DNA of 64,000 nucleotides from Okapia johnstoni (GCA_024291935.2 CM044306.1:23271501-23335500); one strand, 5' to 3'; counted from the first letter of the stretch, positions 36,267 through 49,499 are shown. Program-made: numbers and translations. The notes: generated from the letters alone by a model not told the origin.

Positions 36267-36957
36267 ATGTAAAAGTATATTTTTGGTGAAAAATCACTAT
36301 ATTTCCATATTCAGACTTTTTTTTGGCCTTTTTAATTTTATAATGCATTACCTATTATATCAAAATAAAAATGAACACAGTGAAGACTGTCTCTCTCACT
36401 CCCACTCAGGTCCTCTAGTTCCTCAGCAGTCACTATTATTACTCAGTACTCATTGCTTCTAGTATCTTAGAAATCTTTTCAGAGATATGCAATATATCTA
36501 CACAGAGGAAGATTATTTTGGATAGCAAGATGAGTATGTGAAAATGAATTACTTCTTCACCCTACAGTCAGATTTCTCTTTTTCTGGATTTCAAAAAAGG
36601 AAGTGAAGATAATCAGTTGAAAAAGAAAGAAAATGGAAATTAAAGCCATGGAATTAGAGACTCTGAATGAAGAATTGGGTTGTGTGCTGCAATAGACAAG
36701 ACTTTCACCTACAGAATGAGACTGAGAAGGGAAGGGATGAAGAGATGGAAGCCCGGCAAAGGCAGGCTCTAGGATGAATGTGGCAACAGAAGGGTGGGCA
36801 CGACAGAGCAAAGGTGAGGACGTGTCAAGAAAGAAGGTCTTGGTAAGAAACGACAGGTAACAAAGGATGGCATCCAGCATCACAACCACAGCTCACATGC
36901 AACATGGAACAAAACTGCGACACTAATCAGGATCTCCATCTCCTCGGCTCATCCTAC

Positions 36958-37082
36958 CTCATAGCTGCGCCTATCCTGGGAGGTCAGCTCAAAGCAGGAT
37001 TCTTTCTTGGAATCTTTTCGCAGGTAGGGGGCCATCCGTACACTGTAGCCCTTAATGAGGAAGATCCCTTTGGGCTGCTTGC
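36958..37082 (-). CDS. SKAP1: SKAP1 exon encoding the central strands of the PH domain
   Basis: This minus-strand 125-nt exon is preceded by tcttgcAG and followed by GTAGGA. It enters in phase 1 (two bases complete a serine codon) and leaves in phase 0. It encodes [18 protein letters not shown], then [17 protein letters not shown] and DRRSYE, giving strands beta-4 to beta-6 of the PH domain and the basic KDSKK loop. Recalled human SKAP1 differs at only a few positions (TFLIKGYG, HLRR), which is normal mammalian divergence. Its 125 nt length means skipping would frame-shift, unlike the two exons upstream of it. Confidence 0.98.
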
Positions 37083-37736
37083 CTGCAAGACAGGAAAGCT
37101 TCCTTTATCTCTAGAGAGATGCAACTGCCAAGGGAGGGCATCTTCTCTGGATGTAAAATAAAAGCACAGAAACAGCTGTTACCTCCCTGAGGAACCACAA
37201 TAGTCGAGGAAGGGTTATTAGAGAAGCTTAAGGAGAGGCTACTGTGACAGCCAGGCAGAGATCACTGCCAAGCTAGGGAATGCAACGTGGAAGATTATTT
37301 TGCCAAAAGAGTACAACAGAGACAGGGAATTTATTAGAATGTTAAGAGATCTATAATAAGAGAAAGAAGAAATTATTACAGCGGGGAGAGTATGGCCGTA
37401 AACACGAGGCTCTTGAAGGCTATTATAGTGCTGAAACATTATTATCAGGGCCAGCAGAGCACACGCGAGGGGAGGGACAGCAGCACAAGGGGCATTATAA
37501 GTCCGGGTTCTCCTCCTATGTCTTACGTAGCATTTGGGCTAGACTTCTCTCTCTCTCCTGCTGGTCAGGTGGAAGTTCACGCTAGAGGGAGAATAATTAA
37601 AACTCAGTATTTTATCCCCCTTGCAAGCAGTTAGATTGGGAAGCAGCAGAGTACTGTTGAGTATCATTAGATGATGAGGAAGGAGTATAAAAGGAAAAGG
37701 ACCCCAAGTGAGTGAAAGGAGAGACTATTCTGCCTG

Positions 37737-38018
37737 CTGCTGCTGCTGCTGCTGCTGCTAAGTCGCTTCAGTCGTGTCCGATTCTGTGCGACCCCATAGA
37801 CGGCAGCCCACCAGGCTCCGCCGTCCCTGGGATTCTCCAGGCAAGAATACTGGAGTGGGTTGCCATTTCCTTCTCCAGTGCAGGAAAGTGAAAAGTGAAA
37901 GGGAAGTTGCTCAGTCGTGTCCGACTCTTAGCGACCCCATGGACTGCAGCCCACCAGGCTCCTCCATCCATGGGATTTTCCAGGCAAGAGTACTGGAGTG
38001 GGTGCCATTGCCTTCTCC
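37737..38018 (-). mobile_element. Bov-A2 SINE
   Basis: Antisense dimeric Bov-A2 beginning with a (GCT)7 run. The flanks GACTATTCTGCCT (left) and GACTCTGCCT (right) look like a target duplication with a 3-bp deletion. It is very similar to the copies at 9571 and 20758. Confidence 0.93.
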
Positions 38019-38170
38019 GACTCTGCCTGTCACTCTCTTAAAAAAAAATTAGAAACAGAAAAAGAAGGGGTGGTTCTCAATGATTTTGCGTCCTCGTGGT
38101 GTGGTTCAGAACTTGAAGAAGAACAAGCCACAGTGTCTGGGTGATGCTTTCTGTCCTGTAAAATGAATTT

Positions 38171-38281
38171 GTTTTTTTGGCCGCACCTCACAGGATGTGG
38201 CTCCCTGACCAGGTTTTCAACCCATGCCCCCTTGCATTGGAACCATGGAGTCTTGACCACAGGACCACCAGGGAAGTCCCT
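38171..38281 (-). mobile_element. CHR-2-type SINE
   Basis: A tRNA-derived cetartiodactyl SINE in antisense, beginning TTTTTTTGGCCGCACC and ending ACCACCAGGGAAGTCCC. AATGAATT on both sides is a probable short target duplication. Confidence 0.85.
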
Positions 38282-40115
38282 AGAATGAATTACTTTTTGA
38301 TGATGATGATGAGAGGGGTGACAGTGGGAAGAAAATAGTTACAGAAAATAAAAGAATCTGTCCTCACCTGGTTGAGCTAAAAGAAATACACAAACACTCT
38401 ATTCTTACTAAGGAAATGTCTTGGGCACAATAAGAAGTAACTGGCAAAAAGGGAGCCATGCAACAGTGCTTTTTGACACCAGAATCTTTTTTGTTAAAGT
38501 ATCTCTCCTTGTTCTAACTGGCCACTAAAATGTTTTGTTGTTCTTTGGTCACCAGATTTTATTTCACTCTGATGGCAAAATGGTCAATAAAAGTCTCCAA
38601 GCCTCTCGCTCTTGCTCTCCCTCCTCACCTTGAGTGGGAAGGATTCTGAATGAATGAATGTGATAGCTGGTTTTATATCCAGATATACCAACCATGTATT
38701 TAAATATAAGGGAAATAATAAACATTTTACCAAGGATATATATGTTACATTAGTTTGAAGGTTCAAAATAAGAAAATAAAACCTGGCTGGCCTAGAATTC
38801 AGGGGAGAAACTTTAGTTGCTGGATTTGAGAGTAGGCTAGGGGTTGGAAGGATGCAGGGGGCTTGTTATTCAGGTTTTGAGTTATGCTTCTATCATTTCC
38901 AAGTACACCTCACACTTCCATATATGGGAAAGGCTCTGAGGAATCATGATGGTGAACCCAAGATGAAGGTTAGTGATAACTGTTGCAGGCAGAGAGGCAG
39001 AGTGAGGTAACTGCCTTGAAGCCCAAGATCTAATCTGAAGGATTCCATGTCACTTAGCAAAGCTATTCTTTCTGCTACCTTCAAGCCAAAGGTGCAGGAA
39101 GTCCAAAGGCAACTGGGTAAGTATCTGACTATTCCCTTGACTAGCTATCCAGGCTTTGGGAGAGGAATAAGTCCAGGAAAAAAGGAAGAGAGGAGAAACA
39201 GAAAATTACTGAAAGGACAATAATGGATTTACTTCGGATCACTGGCCTCTGTAAGGTGATAGAACGAAAAGAAATCCTCACAAGATTGCTACTTTATCTT
39301 TCTCTTGCATTGCAGCATTACTCCTGTGGCAGTCTATCCGGCAGGAAGGAATTCCCTGTTTCAAAGTCTGCATTCACCTACAGTGATAACTTTTAGCTTG
39401 TAGTTATTTGTAGCTCCTCCAGTTTGTGCTTATATCCTCTATTCCTTCTCATGAGCTAAGCAAGAGTGTTAAGCCGGGATGGGAGGTCTTTTAGGGATAG
39501 CTCATGAGTGTTGTGGTTGATTGAGTCAGTGGTGGCTCATAAGAAGCTGCTTCTGGCTTGGGTCAACACTTTGCTGCTGCTGCCATCTGGCTGAAGGGTG
39601 TTTCTTGGGCACAGCAATACTGGGGTCTCGACACTCCATGGCTCTAGGGATGTCCATTGGATTACGTCCCAGGAGCCAGTAGGATAAGTTTGAAGCATGC
39701 TCTTAGACAGTTCGAACTCAAAGGTTATATTTCTGGGTTATTGGTAAGCTGCTAAAATCCTTCTCAGAATTATTATTTTTCAATATTTAACCTATATTAT
39801 TAATGCCTATAAAGTGTGTGAGGTTCCTTTTTTAACCAATGCCAAGGCATTTGACCTTGATAATATGTTATTAGTCATAAGGTAGCCATTTGATATGCTG
39901 ACCACACTATCCTAGTGCTTAAAGGGGCTATAATTTCTAAATTGGTATGAGTTTTTGGTGATGAGCAAGGTATTATTTAGCCAAGCTTCTTTCCCAAGCA
40001 TGTCTCTTTATGGGTGTTAGTTAAGGACTACTAAGTTTAGATCTAAGTGCTTGAGAATTTACGAAGTGCTTGCATCCAGGAGTGAGATGCTGCTGTGAAA
40101 ATGAAGAACACTTAC

Positions 40116-40199
40116 TTTTCTCATTAGCATAGTAGTAGAAGAGGCCTCTGCTGACAACACACCATCGCTTCTGCCATTCTGATCCAAAGAAACTATGAT
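40116..40199 (-). CDS. SKAP1: SKAP1 exon encoding the beta-2/beta-3 part of the PH domain
   Basis: This minus-strand 84-nt exon lies between acceptor ctgtttAG and donor GTAAGT, phase 1 on both sides. It encodes [18 protein letters not shown] and LFYYYANEK, with split D and S codons at the ends. The KRWCVV strand and the basic K/R pair are typical of the phosphoinositide-binding beta-2 strand of PH domains. The protein segment is, as far as I recall, identical to human, which fits a structural core. Being a multiple of three, the exon could be skipped in frame, but that would destroy the PH fold. Confidence 0.98.
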
Positions 40200-41040
40200 C
40201 TAAACAGAAGAGCAGTAAGGGACATAAATTCAGGTAACTACAATCACTGAAGAGTCCGTAAAATCCAACAACACACAGTCCAGTGTGTTATTGTTTTATT
40301 TTCCAGGTTAATGGACTGTAAAACCCTCCCTTTCACTCCCACAGGTTATCCCTATTGACTCAGAGTGCAGAGGACTCGCTCAGTTAAAGGCCCAAGTTCT
40401 AAACAGGTTTTGCTCGCTCTGACCTCAGCTGTTTCTCTACATTTCCTTTATCTTTCAGGTTCTATTCTCATCCTGTAGTTATAAAATTCTCCATGAGATC
40501 TTTATGTGTTGTTGCCTTTTAGCAAACCAAAATGACACTCTAGGCCATGGGCATGAGCAAGGCTTTCTTTGTACTAACCCAATTTGCCTGAGTGTTAAAC
40601 CTGGTACTCCAACCCTACTATCTTAATTAAAGAGTGAGAGCTGAAGATTTGGGCTTGTCTGAAACTTGAAAGTGGGCTGCTTCACATATGATATAAAAAT
40701 TACACTTGAGGCAACACAGTTTCACTCTTTATGGGTGCACACTGAGAGATGAGAACAAGAATATAGTCATTCATGTATTTATTCAACAAGTAATTCCTAA
40801 GTAGGTGTACCAGGTGAGCAAGACAGAAACCAATCCCTGTCCTGATGAAGTGGAGATCTGGGGCCAGGTCTTTCCAGCCTACACACAGATACCAGACTTT
40901 TCTTTTCTTCCTTTCCTCTTGCCTTATACCTGCCTGGTATAGTTATGGGCACAGAGAACGCATTCCCTATGCTGGCCCTCTTTTTCCTCATTTCCATTCT
41001 CTTCTTGGAATGTTCTGAGATCTGGGGGTCTAATCAGTAC
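40200..41040 (-). other. SKAP1: SKAP1 intron
   Basis: Short (841 bp) intron containing a diverged antisense L2 end (40767-40860) and otherwise unique sequence. Confidence 0.92.
40767..40860 (-). repeat. L2 LINE 3' end relic
   Basis: The sequence TCATTCATGTATTTATTCAA, then GAGCAAGACAGAAACCAATC and CCTGTCCTGATGAAGTGGAG, matches the pattern of the antisense L2 terminus. Confidence 0.6.
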
Positions 41041-41118
41041 CTTTGCTTTTCTTCTCTAAGTATCCTTGCTTGATGATATTATCAAGCTCTTGAGCTCCTC
41101 TTTCGATGTCTTCCATTC
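41041..41118 (-). CDS. SKAP1: SKAP1 exon encoding the start of the PH domain
   Basis: This minus-strand 78-nt exon is preceded by ccttttAG and followed by GTACTG. It is phase 1 on both sides: its first two bases complete a glycine codon. It encodes [18 protein letters not shown] and YLEKKSK. The [11 protein letters not shown] segment is the first beta-strand of the PH domain; the preceding acidic helix connects to the N-terminal homodimerisation region, which is encoded by exons outside the window. Recalled human sequence reads MEDIVKGAQELDNVIKQG, so the differences are ER for VK and I for V. This is the most upstream SKAP1 exon I could identify. Confidence 0.97.
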
Positions 41119-44100
41119 CTAAAAGGAATAAGAACAAAATTTTTGTTGAAATCTGACAGAATTTTCATTGATTTGGGCTACTTGAGATAATCTACATTAA
41201 TGAAGAGATGCAGATGGGCTATTGCTTAAATATGATACAGAATAAAACAATTTCTAGATGACTGGAGGGGAGTAAATTTTCTTCCTTTCTAATTATATCT
41301 AATGCTGAAATTGCTTAAAATGACCTAAACATAATATTAGTCTGCACAAGGGAGGTAGTTTAAATGTGCACTGATTGGTAAGAAAAGGACTCCAAAAAAC
41401 TAAGAATTTGCTTAACTAAACACACACTCACCTTTTTCTAACAAACAGAAAGTCACCTTAGTAAACATATTTTTATTAAGTTCACACAAAGAAAGGCTAT
41501 GCATAGCTGAACTTGGCAATAATTGCCAAATCCCGGTTTTGTCACTGTCAAGGGAAAAGTCTAGGAATGGTAGAAGCCTTTACACAGAGAAGATCTGGAT
41601 CTGTCATCAGCTTTTAATTGTATGCTGCTAACACGCTTGGCTTTCAATTAGCCTCGTTAGGTACAAATTTATCGAGAAGTCAAGATCCTAATTTGTCTTC
41701 CACCACTAGGGCTTATACTTATTTTACAGAAGGGAGGGGTAAAGGTCAGAGACAAAGAGGAAGGACTTTAGTTCTCAAAAGATAAAGAAACAACAACAAA
41801 AACAATTAAAAACTCTGTACTTCTTAATTAGGAGAAACGAAGGGACTAGGCTAGCATGGTCCTAATATTCATTCTTTTTAGGTTTGGGGACTAAACCTTT
41901 TGCTTCTAAGCTGTTTCCAGCTTAGTTTCAAAAATGTAGATCAGAAGAGCTCTTTATTTTTTAGCTGAGTGCCTGATTCTTCTTCCTATTTGTTCTTATT
42001 TTCAACTTCTTGTTCATGGGCTGTTTCCATTTGTGTGTTTTGCAGTTAGCAAACTCTGTGGCTGCTATAAATCTCCTGGATGGGTCTCAGGGTGCACACA
42101 TGAGATGAACAGCAGCAAAGGAAGGTTCATCTGTCTAGGATTCTTTCATTTCTCCCACCCTTCTGAAAATTCTAATATCTCTTTGAAAATGCTCTCCAAG
42201 AAAATAGAAGCAGATCATACTGAGGGTGAGGACCTGGTAGAGCTAAGAAGGCCCTTTGAAGGAGAACCTATGCTGTCAAAAAAAAATTGCTCCTAGAGGC
42301 CTAAAAATTAAATGAAAGGCACAAGGGATAAGAAAAATAGGATCTTCTAAGCCTGGAGTTTCCATCTTTTCTTCCCACTATTTTTTTCCCCCCTTTTTTT
42401 AAGGTCTTGTTAAACTTGGAGACACAGTTTCTTGTTAAAGATGCCGAGAGTCTGAATCATAAAAGACATGTTAAACGTTCTATTAGAATTCAAACCTCCT
42501 TTTTTAATGCAAATCTAAATGCCATTTTATGGAACATCTATAATTATGAAAATGGGAAGACATTGCCTCATGTGCGGGGAGAGTCTGTGAGTATGAATAT
42601 TACATTAATGGGCCCACACCAGCTCACTGATCCTGCTGGCAGGAGCATAAAAAATGCTTGAGTGAAACTTTTATTTAGATGTTAAGACTCCAGGCCCCAG
42701 CGGGGTGACAGAGACAGTCCCTGTGAGTTGCCATCCGAGAGAGAGCTTGAATTGAATTACCCAGGGGGGAAGGAAGTAGTGATGAGCACTGCTTCGCTTA
42801 TTTAATTTCATTTACTTTCAGTACATTATCAGCATGAGGCTTTTCTCTCCCCACCAACTGAAACCCAAGAATGCCACAACCAAGAAAACAAAGACATAAT
42901 GCAGCAGAGATGTTTGAATTCAAAGTCACTAATTTTAGGAGACTAGGGACAGCACCATCACTACCTTCTCATCCCAAAAGTCATACTTGGTTTGCTAAAA
43001 TTGGGCACTGAATGAGCTGCTGAATTTCCTCTCTTGGTCATCCACCAACAAGATTCTGAAGAGTAAAAGAGGTGGAAATACAGTGTTTTTTATATGCTGT
43101 GTTTTTGTAAGATGTGTTATGTTGTTTTCTTATTAGAGGGAATCTGTATTGATGAACTCTCTTGCCTGCATTCCCTTATGGGCAGTGGAAAAAAATGGGA
43201 TTATAGGTGAAGTTTGGAATGGCTAGGGAAAAAAATCAGATCAAATCAATTTTTATTCTGCTGATTGTCTTCTATGTCTAACGCACTCTGTGATGAGTGC
43301 AATAACAGAATTGTTCTCAATGTAAAGTTGACTCTGAGCCCAACCTTATTACCTCCATGATCTATTAGATAAACCCAGATGGGATCCAGATCAATCTCAA
43401 TCCAAGGTGAGAAGCCACTGTGGCAATCAAGTTCTTTCCCCTTTCAGCGTTAGCTCAGGGTCTCACTGATCAAGAACTGGTGGTCCTGAGGCTATACACA
43501 TTAACTCCAGTCCTGTGTGATGAGGCTGGAAGAGCCTTGTATGCCTGAATTCACAGTGAACTGATATGCAGAGTTACTTAACATGTAATAGAAAGTATGT
43601 AGATGTTTTACAGGATGTAATAAAAATTCCATTTTTTAAATGTTAGGAAGAAGCCACAAACAATTGCATGAGTTGCTATTTTAAGGCAAAAACACTTAAG
43701 TATATAATTTTTTTAAAAACAATTTTTTGCCCATTGCCTAAAAAAGATATCACCACCTTGATGGGAAAAAAAAGAAATGATTTAGATTTATTGGGAATAA
43801 ATTGCCCTTTGGATAAACCTAGGGGTGTATCACATTATATCAGCACAAAACAGAATTGCATTAGTGTCATAATCTCTCTCTACTACTACACTTAACTAAA
43901 TCTCTCAGAAGAGCCCATATAAAGAAAAGATTCACTTGGCTGAAGGATGTGGGGCCATAAAGATAAGATCAACAGAGAAGAGTGTTGCCCAGAAGTGATG
44001 GCCACCCAACTTTCATGACAGATGAAGATAAAAGAAATTCTCAGACATCTTTCTTTCCCCATCCAGATTCTTTTAAACCCTGTATCCCACCCATACCACC

Positions 44101-44889
44101 TCTGCAGAGTAGAAGTCCATCTCTCAGCACTAAGCATGACTCCTTAGTTAGCCATGCACAGCAACAACAATGGGGGCCCTTTGGAGTGTGATACATCTCC
44201 ATAAAGTAGTCAATAAAAAAGACACGGGAGCTTATGTGAGTCACGGCCTATTTAATCAGCTGCATTCTAGCCCACTGAGAAAAGAGAATTGGAGAAATCA
44301 GTTGGCAATACCACAGCACAAGGCTAATAGCACAAGATGCCGCACAATTTCTATTGCATAAAGGTTGCAGCTCTTGTAGAAAAAGACAGTGCCCACAAAC
44401 TTTCATTATAGGTATTGCCTTGGTCTCTTGCCCAATCAACCTGAAATGAAAATCAATGATTTAAAAAATTCCATCTTTTGCTCAACATTTTCCTCTCCCT
44501 AAACTGGACTTCTATCCTCTCCTTTCCTTTTAATCCAAGTTCTTTCCAACTGTTTGAAAAATGAGACCAAGGCAACTCCATCCTGGAGATGGATAGCTAC
44601 CTGGGGTGAATTTCAGGCAGGATGAAGTTTACCAGTTTCTTTCATTAAAGTACCCATGATATAGGACCTGGGATTTTGGGGGATGAGGTTGGATAAAATC
44701 TAAAATTTGAAGGTTGGGAATGGTCAAGTTCCATTTGTGATTCCAACTCACTCACAGATCACTGGTGTGTGTGTGCATTTGCGAAATGACAAATATACTT
44801 CACAGTGTCTCAAATGGACAAAATCAAAGGGGATATTGCAGGTAGGATGGGAGGGATAGTAGTCTCCTGTCTGGTGGTTGTTAATCTCC

Positions 44890-45352
44890 AGCAGCATCAC
44901 TTTGCAGACAAAGGTCTGTATAGTCAAACCTATGGTTTTTTCAGTAGTCATATATGGATGTGAGAGTTGGACCATAAAGAAGGCTGAGCACCAAAGAATT
45001 GATGCTTTTGAACTGTGGTGTTGGAGAAGACCCTTGAGAGTTCCTTGGACAGCAAGGAGAGCAAACCAGCAATCTTAAAGGAAATCAACCCGGAATACAC
45101 ATTGGAAGGGCTGATGCTGAAGCTGAAACTCCAATACTTTGGCCACCTGAGGCAAAGAGCCAACTCATTGGGAAAGACCCTGATACTGGGAACGATCGAG
45201 GGCCGGAAGAAAAGGGGGTAACAGAGGATGAGATGGTTATCGACTTAATGGACATGAGTTTGAGCCAACTCTGGGACACAGTGAAAGACAGGGAAGCCTG
45301 GCATGTTGTAGTCCATGGGGTTGCAAAGAGTTGGACATGACTGAGAGATTGG
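44890..45352 (+). mobile_element. BovB LINE 3' fragment, diverged
   Basis: It resembles the BovB ORF2 C-terminus: the frame at 44878-45078 has [20 protein letters not shown], shifting to the frame at 45015-45221 with [13 protein letters not shown]. It continues to GTTGCAAAGAGTTGGACATG. Stops, frameshifts and an internal deletion near 45236 show it is older than the other three copies. It is antisense to SKAP1. Confidence 0.88.
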
Positions 45353-46234
45353 ATAATCTGTTGGTTAAATTCTCTCCTTTGTTTTTGGTTTCTGAGTCCT
45401 TCTTTAATAAGTTCATTACTATTTTTCTTAGCTTCTTGAATTTCTGGATTACTTTTTGCTTTTTTTCTCAAATTTCAGGAACCAGTCAATAAATGACAGT
45501 TTGAGGTGTCTGGCAGGAAGTGTTCATCTTCTACACGTGATGGTAACAGGGACAATGGTTTCAATTATTCTTTCTTCATTAGTCCCTTGAGACAGGCTTA
45601 CATAAGTCTTGATCTGCTATGGTTCCATTCAATATCCACTTGAGTTTATATTTATTTCTCACACTTTTCAGTCTTTGTGCTTCGCTTATTAAGGAATATA
45701 GACTAACACATATAAGGTGAAAAATTCTAAGCCATTAATAATAATAGACTTAGGATCTAAAAGTTTCAAAGACATGGAAGCCACTCAAACAGCTTTAATC
45801 TCATGGAGAAATAAACTGCATAGCAGATGAAAGGAAGGGATTGAACACAAAGTACTTAACCAAGTTCTTCAACAAACTGTGACATGAGAAACTAAGAAAC
45901 AAAATAAGTGCAATTGGAGCTAGACTGAAGGATGTCAGAGAATGGTAGAAATCACACATGTGGTTAAAACCAGTGCAGGAGACAAATATCCAGGAGATCT
46001 TGATGGACTCTTGTTTCCCCTACAGTATTTTAAGATCTTTAAAAAAATCTGTTAATCCAGGTAACAGACCAAACTGTAAAAATCTGTGGAAGAAATTTGT
46101 TACACTGAAGATACAGAAAATTCCCAGTAGAGTCTAGGCTGGAAGTGCTAAGGAGAAAATAGATAATTGATGTATAAAATTATTAATAAAATTATTAAAA
46201 CTAATATGTTTTAATAAAAATGTTTTTAAAAAAC

Positions 46235-46412
46235 CTAACAGGTCTTAACCTGCATTTTATCAAGCATTTTCACATTTAATTTGAGCTCCATAGCATCCCT
46301 GTGAAGTATGTATTACTACCATTTCCACTTTACAGACTAGGAAATAGGCTTACTGAAATTACAGGACTTGCTGAAGGTTGCCCAGCTGCAAAAGCCCAAG
46401 CAATTTCCACCA
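46235..46412 (-). repeat. MIR SINE relic
   Basis: Antisense MIR-like wording: CCACTTTACAGACTAGGAAA, then GGACTTGCTGAAGGTTGCCC and AGCTGC. It is diverged. Confidence 0.65.
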
Positions 46413-46515
46413 CCCTGAGTTTCAGCTGAAGAGACATATTCAGAAGTAGCTGAGGAAAGAAAGGGTCTCCCCACCTCACTTGCCCACAAGAGACCTCATT
46501 TAAACATGGAAAATG

Positions 46516-46633
46516 TGGGGCTTCCCTGGTGGTCCAGTGGTTAAGACTCCAATGCAGAGGGCACAGGTTTGATTCCTGGTTGGGGACCTAATATCTCACA
46601 TGCTGCGGGGTGCAGCCAAAAAAAAAATACGGA
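46516..46633 (+). mobile_element. CHR-2-type SINE
   Basis: The tRNA-derived head GGGGCTTCCCTGGTGGTCCA is followed by GTGGTTAAGACTCC, a B-box-like GGTTTGATTCC, GGGGTGCAGCC and an A-rich tail near 46618-46627. Confidence 0.88.
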
Positions 46634-47092
46634 AAAAGAAACAGACACAATGTGCAGTTATTCCAATACTTTAATATCAAAAAATTACTTTAAGTTTCCG
46701 TATTTCTCATTTACTTTGTAAGGTACCGGATGACTAATCTATAGAATTGTTTTTAGGGCAAGTCTGTGTGAAATTCAAGAGATCAACAGATATGTGGAAC
46801 TAAAATGAAACAAAGAGAACGCAATAAAAGGATACACAAGGAAAAAATGCAAGGGAAAGAAACCTGGAGCTCTCAAACAGTGCTGCTTGAACAGCAAGAT
46901 TTGAAAGGCCTCTCTGACACAAGAGAAGAGGGAAAGGGAAGCCTGGTCCACTGTGGGGCTCATGCAGGAATCTTGGACATGATTCATTTACTCTTTAAGG
47001 AAGAAATCTTGGTTTAAAAAGAAGGAAGATTTTTAAGTCAAATATCCAAATTGGTTTCTTTTCATAAAACCGTCCATTAATAATGCCAAGCT

Positions 47093-47305
47093 CGTTTGTT
47101 GTTTAGTCGCTAAGTCATGTCTGACTCTTTTGTGACCCCATGGACTGTAGCCCACCAGGTTCCTCTGTCCATGGTATTTCCCAGGCAAGAATACTGGAGT
47201 GGGTTGTCATTTCCTTCTTTAGGGGATCTTCCCAACCAGAGATTGAACCTGCGTCTCCTGCATTGGCAGGCGGATTCATTACCACTGAGCCACCAGGGAA
47301 GCCCC
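47093..47305 (-). mobile_element. Bov-tA SINE
   Basis: Full-length antisense Bov-tA with a perfect 11-bp target duplication, AATGCCAAGCT (47082-47092 and 47306-47316). Confidence 0.95.
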
Positions 47306-48097
47306 AATGCCAAGCTATAAGGTAACATACAGAAACAATCAATGCTCATGGTATATGAAGAAACTTCTTGTTTCCACACAAAGACACTACACTAATTACC
47401 ACAGACGCCTGTGGTTTTCAGGGATGCTCCTCTTCCATGTCTTTACTTTCAGTTGGATTTTACTTACAAGAAGTGAAAGTTTTGGGAAAAAGGCCTTCCA
47501 ACTTTAAGTATGATAATTTCAATGCACCAGTTCTAGCATCTAAATAAATAGGAATAAACAACAGCATCCAATAAGTAAACAGTTCATCTAATTCAATGTA
47601 ATAAAACTAATTCAATATAATAATTTATTAATTCTCAATCCTCGTATTAGGACACCAGGGCATCTTTTGATCAGTTGAAGGTATTGATAGAAATGGCAGA
47701 GATTTTGAGTAATTCATCTTAAGAATAAGAATGGATTCAAAGCTTTTCTATAATAATACCATCATTTACATTCAATATGCTTTCTTAAGGGAAAAGTCAA
47801 TTATAAATAACTTACAGTATATTTTATTTATGCCACAGTCTATAGTGATTAAACACATTTGATGTAGTATTATAATCATGGCAATCAAGGACTCCAACAG
47901 AGCTTTATTTCTTTGAAAAAAAAATTGTGTTTCTTCAAAATCGTGGGTTTTTATGGAAGTGGGTTGGACATATAAATGTTGGTGGTCATGTGCTATGGGA
48001 AAAAAGATTGAGAATTCATGTAATCACCACAGAAATGGTTTAAACCCAGGAAGCCTCATGTGTCTTCTGATTTTATTAATGACATGTATCTATAACT

Positions 48098-48304
48098 TGG
48101 GGTTTCCCTGGTGGCTCAGATGGTAAAGAATCTGTCTGCAATGCAGGAGACCTGGGTTCAATCCCTGGGTCAGGAAGATCCCCTGGAGAAGGGAATGGCT
48201 ACCCACCCCAGTATTCATGCCTGGAGAATTCCATGGACAGAGAAGGGCCTGGAGGGCTACAGTCCACGGGGTCACAAAAGGTTGGACACGATTGAGTGTC
48301 TAAT
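48098..48304 (+). mobile_element. Bov-tA SINE
   Basis: Full-length sense Bov-tA. The tRNA-like head GGTTTCCCTGGTGGCTCAGA retains an A-box-like GGCTCAGATGG and a B-box-like GGTTCAATCCC, and the body ends near GATTGAGTGTCTAA. No clear target duplication. Confidence 0.9.
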
Positions 48305-48959
48305 GCTTTAATTTAGTACCTTTAGCATTATTTTTAATCCTAAGACTCCATCCTTAATACCGAGCCACAGAGATCCAAATGACCTGAATTCCTTTTAGCA
48401 GCCAAACCACAGTAAGTGGCAGCAGGATAAAGTGAGAATCCTGACCCAAATCCAGACAGTGATGCTTCAGATGGCTTTGAGATTCTAAAAAGGAGGAGGA
48501 GAGGATTTCAAATGCCAAAGTGTCTTTTTTTTTTTAACAAATCTTGAAGGATTACTTTATTCTCATTTCATCTTGAGATAGGCCACTTTTATACATGTGT
48601 CACTTGAGAGTGTTTATCTTTAAAAATGAACGACAAAATATTATTTTCAAATATATTTACTTACTTCTCTACTGGATTATGATAAGAACAGGGAGAAAAG
48701 GAAAGAAAAAGAAAAAGAGCCCTCCTTGGGTTTGGGGTCACTTTTCAACTGGTTTAACTTATACCTGTCCATCATACTGTGGCCAGAAATCATCTTCCTG
48801 AAACGTATATCTGGCCATGTCACATTCCTGTTTACAGCCTTTAATGGTTCTCCCTAGCCTATAGGAGGAAACTCAAACTCTCCATCTCTTCAAAAACTTT
48901 AAAATTTGGTCTCACCCTATCTTCCAGTTTCATTTTGTTCCAACCCCTTATCCTTCCTA

Positions 48960-49163
48960 GGCTTCCCTGGTAGCTCAGATGGTAAAGCGTCTGCCTGTGA
49001 TGCGGGATACCCAGGTTCAATCCCTGGGTTGGGAAGATCCCCTGGAGAAGGAAATGGCAACCCACTCCAGTACACTTGCCTGGAAAATTCCATGGACGGA
49101 GGAGCCTGGTAGGCTATGGCCCATGGGATCACAGAGTCAGACACGACTGAGCGACTTCACTCA
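48960..49163 (+). mobile_element. Bov-tA SINE
   Basis: Full-length sense Bov-tA with a perfect 13-bp target duplication, CTTATCCTTCCTA (48947-48959 and 49164-49176). The A- and B-box-like pol III promoter motifs are recognisable. Confidence 0.96.
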
Positions 49164-49499
49164 CTTATCCTTCCTAATACTCCAAACAATAAGTGACAGG
49201 CTTTGCCTTCTGGAATATGGCATGTATTTTATACTGTCAGGCCTTGGCTCATACTGTTTTTCTTGGTTGGGAATTTCAATCTCTATCACCATTTTCTGAG
49301 GAGGGAGTGCTCCTTTAAGACTTAATTCAAATGTCACATCCCTTCTGAATTTTTCTCTATTTCTCCAAATAGAATTATATCCTCCCTTTTCTGTGCTCTA
49401 ATACCATTTTCTATAGGGTACTATCATAGCACAGTCTTGGCTCCCAGGGGCCCTAAACCTTTCCCCCAACATTCTCTCTCCATTCTTGTCTCTTTGCTT

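Larger units (their letters stand above)
34652..36957 (-). other. SKAP1: SKAP1 intron
   Basis: 2.3 kb intron carrying a probable long antisense L2 relic (34912-35600) and a 16-bp direct repeat at 36230-36266. I see no further gene or RNA. Confidence 0.9.
37083..40115 (-). other. SKAP1: SKAP1 intron
   Basis: 3.0 kb intron with one Bov-A2 (37737-38018) and one CHR-2 SINE (38171-38281). The remainder is unique sequence without a recognisable gene. Confidence 0.9.
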
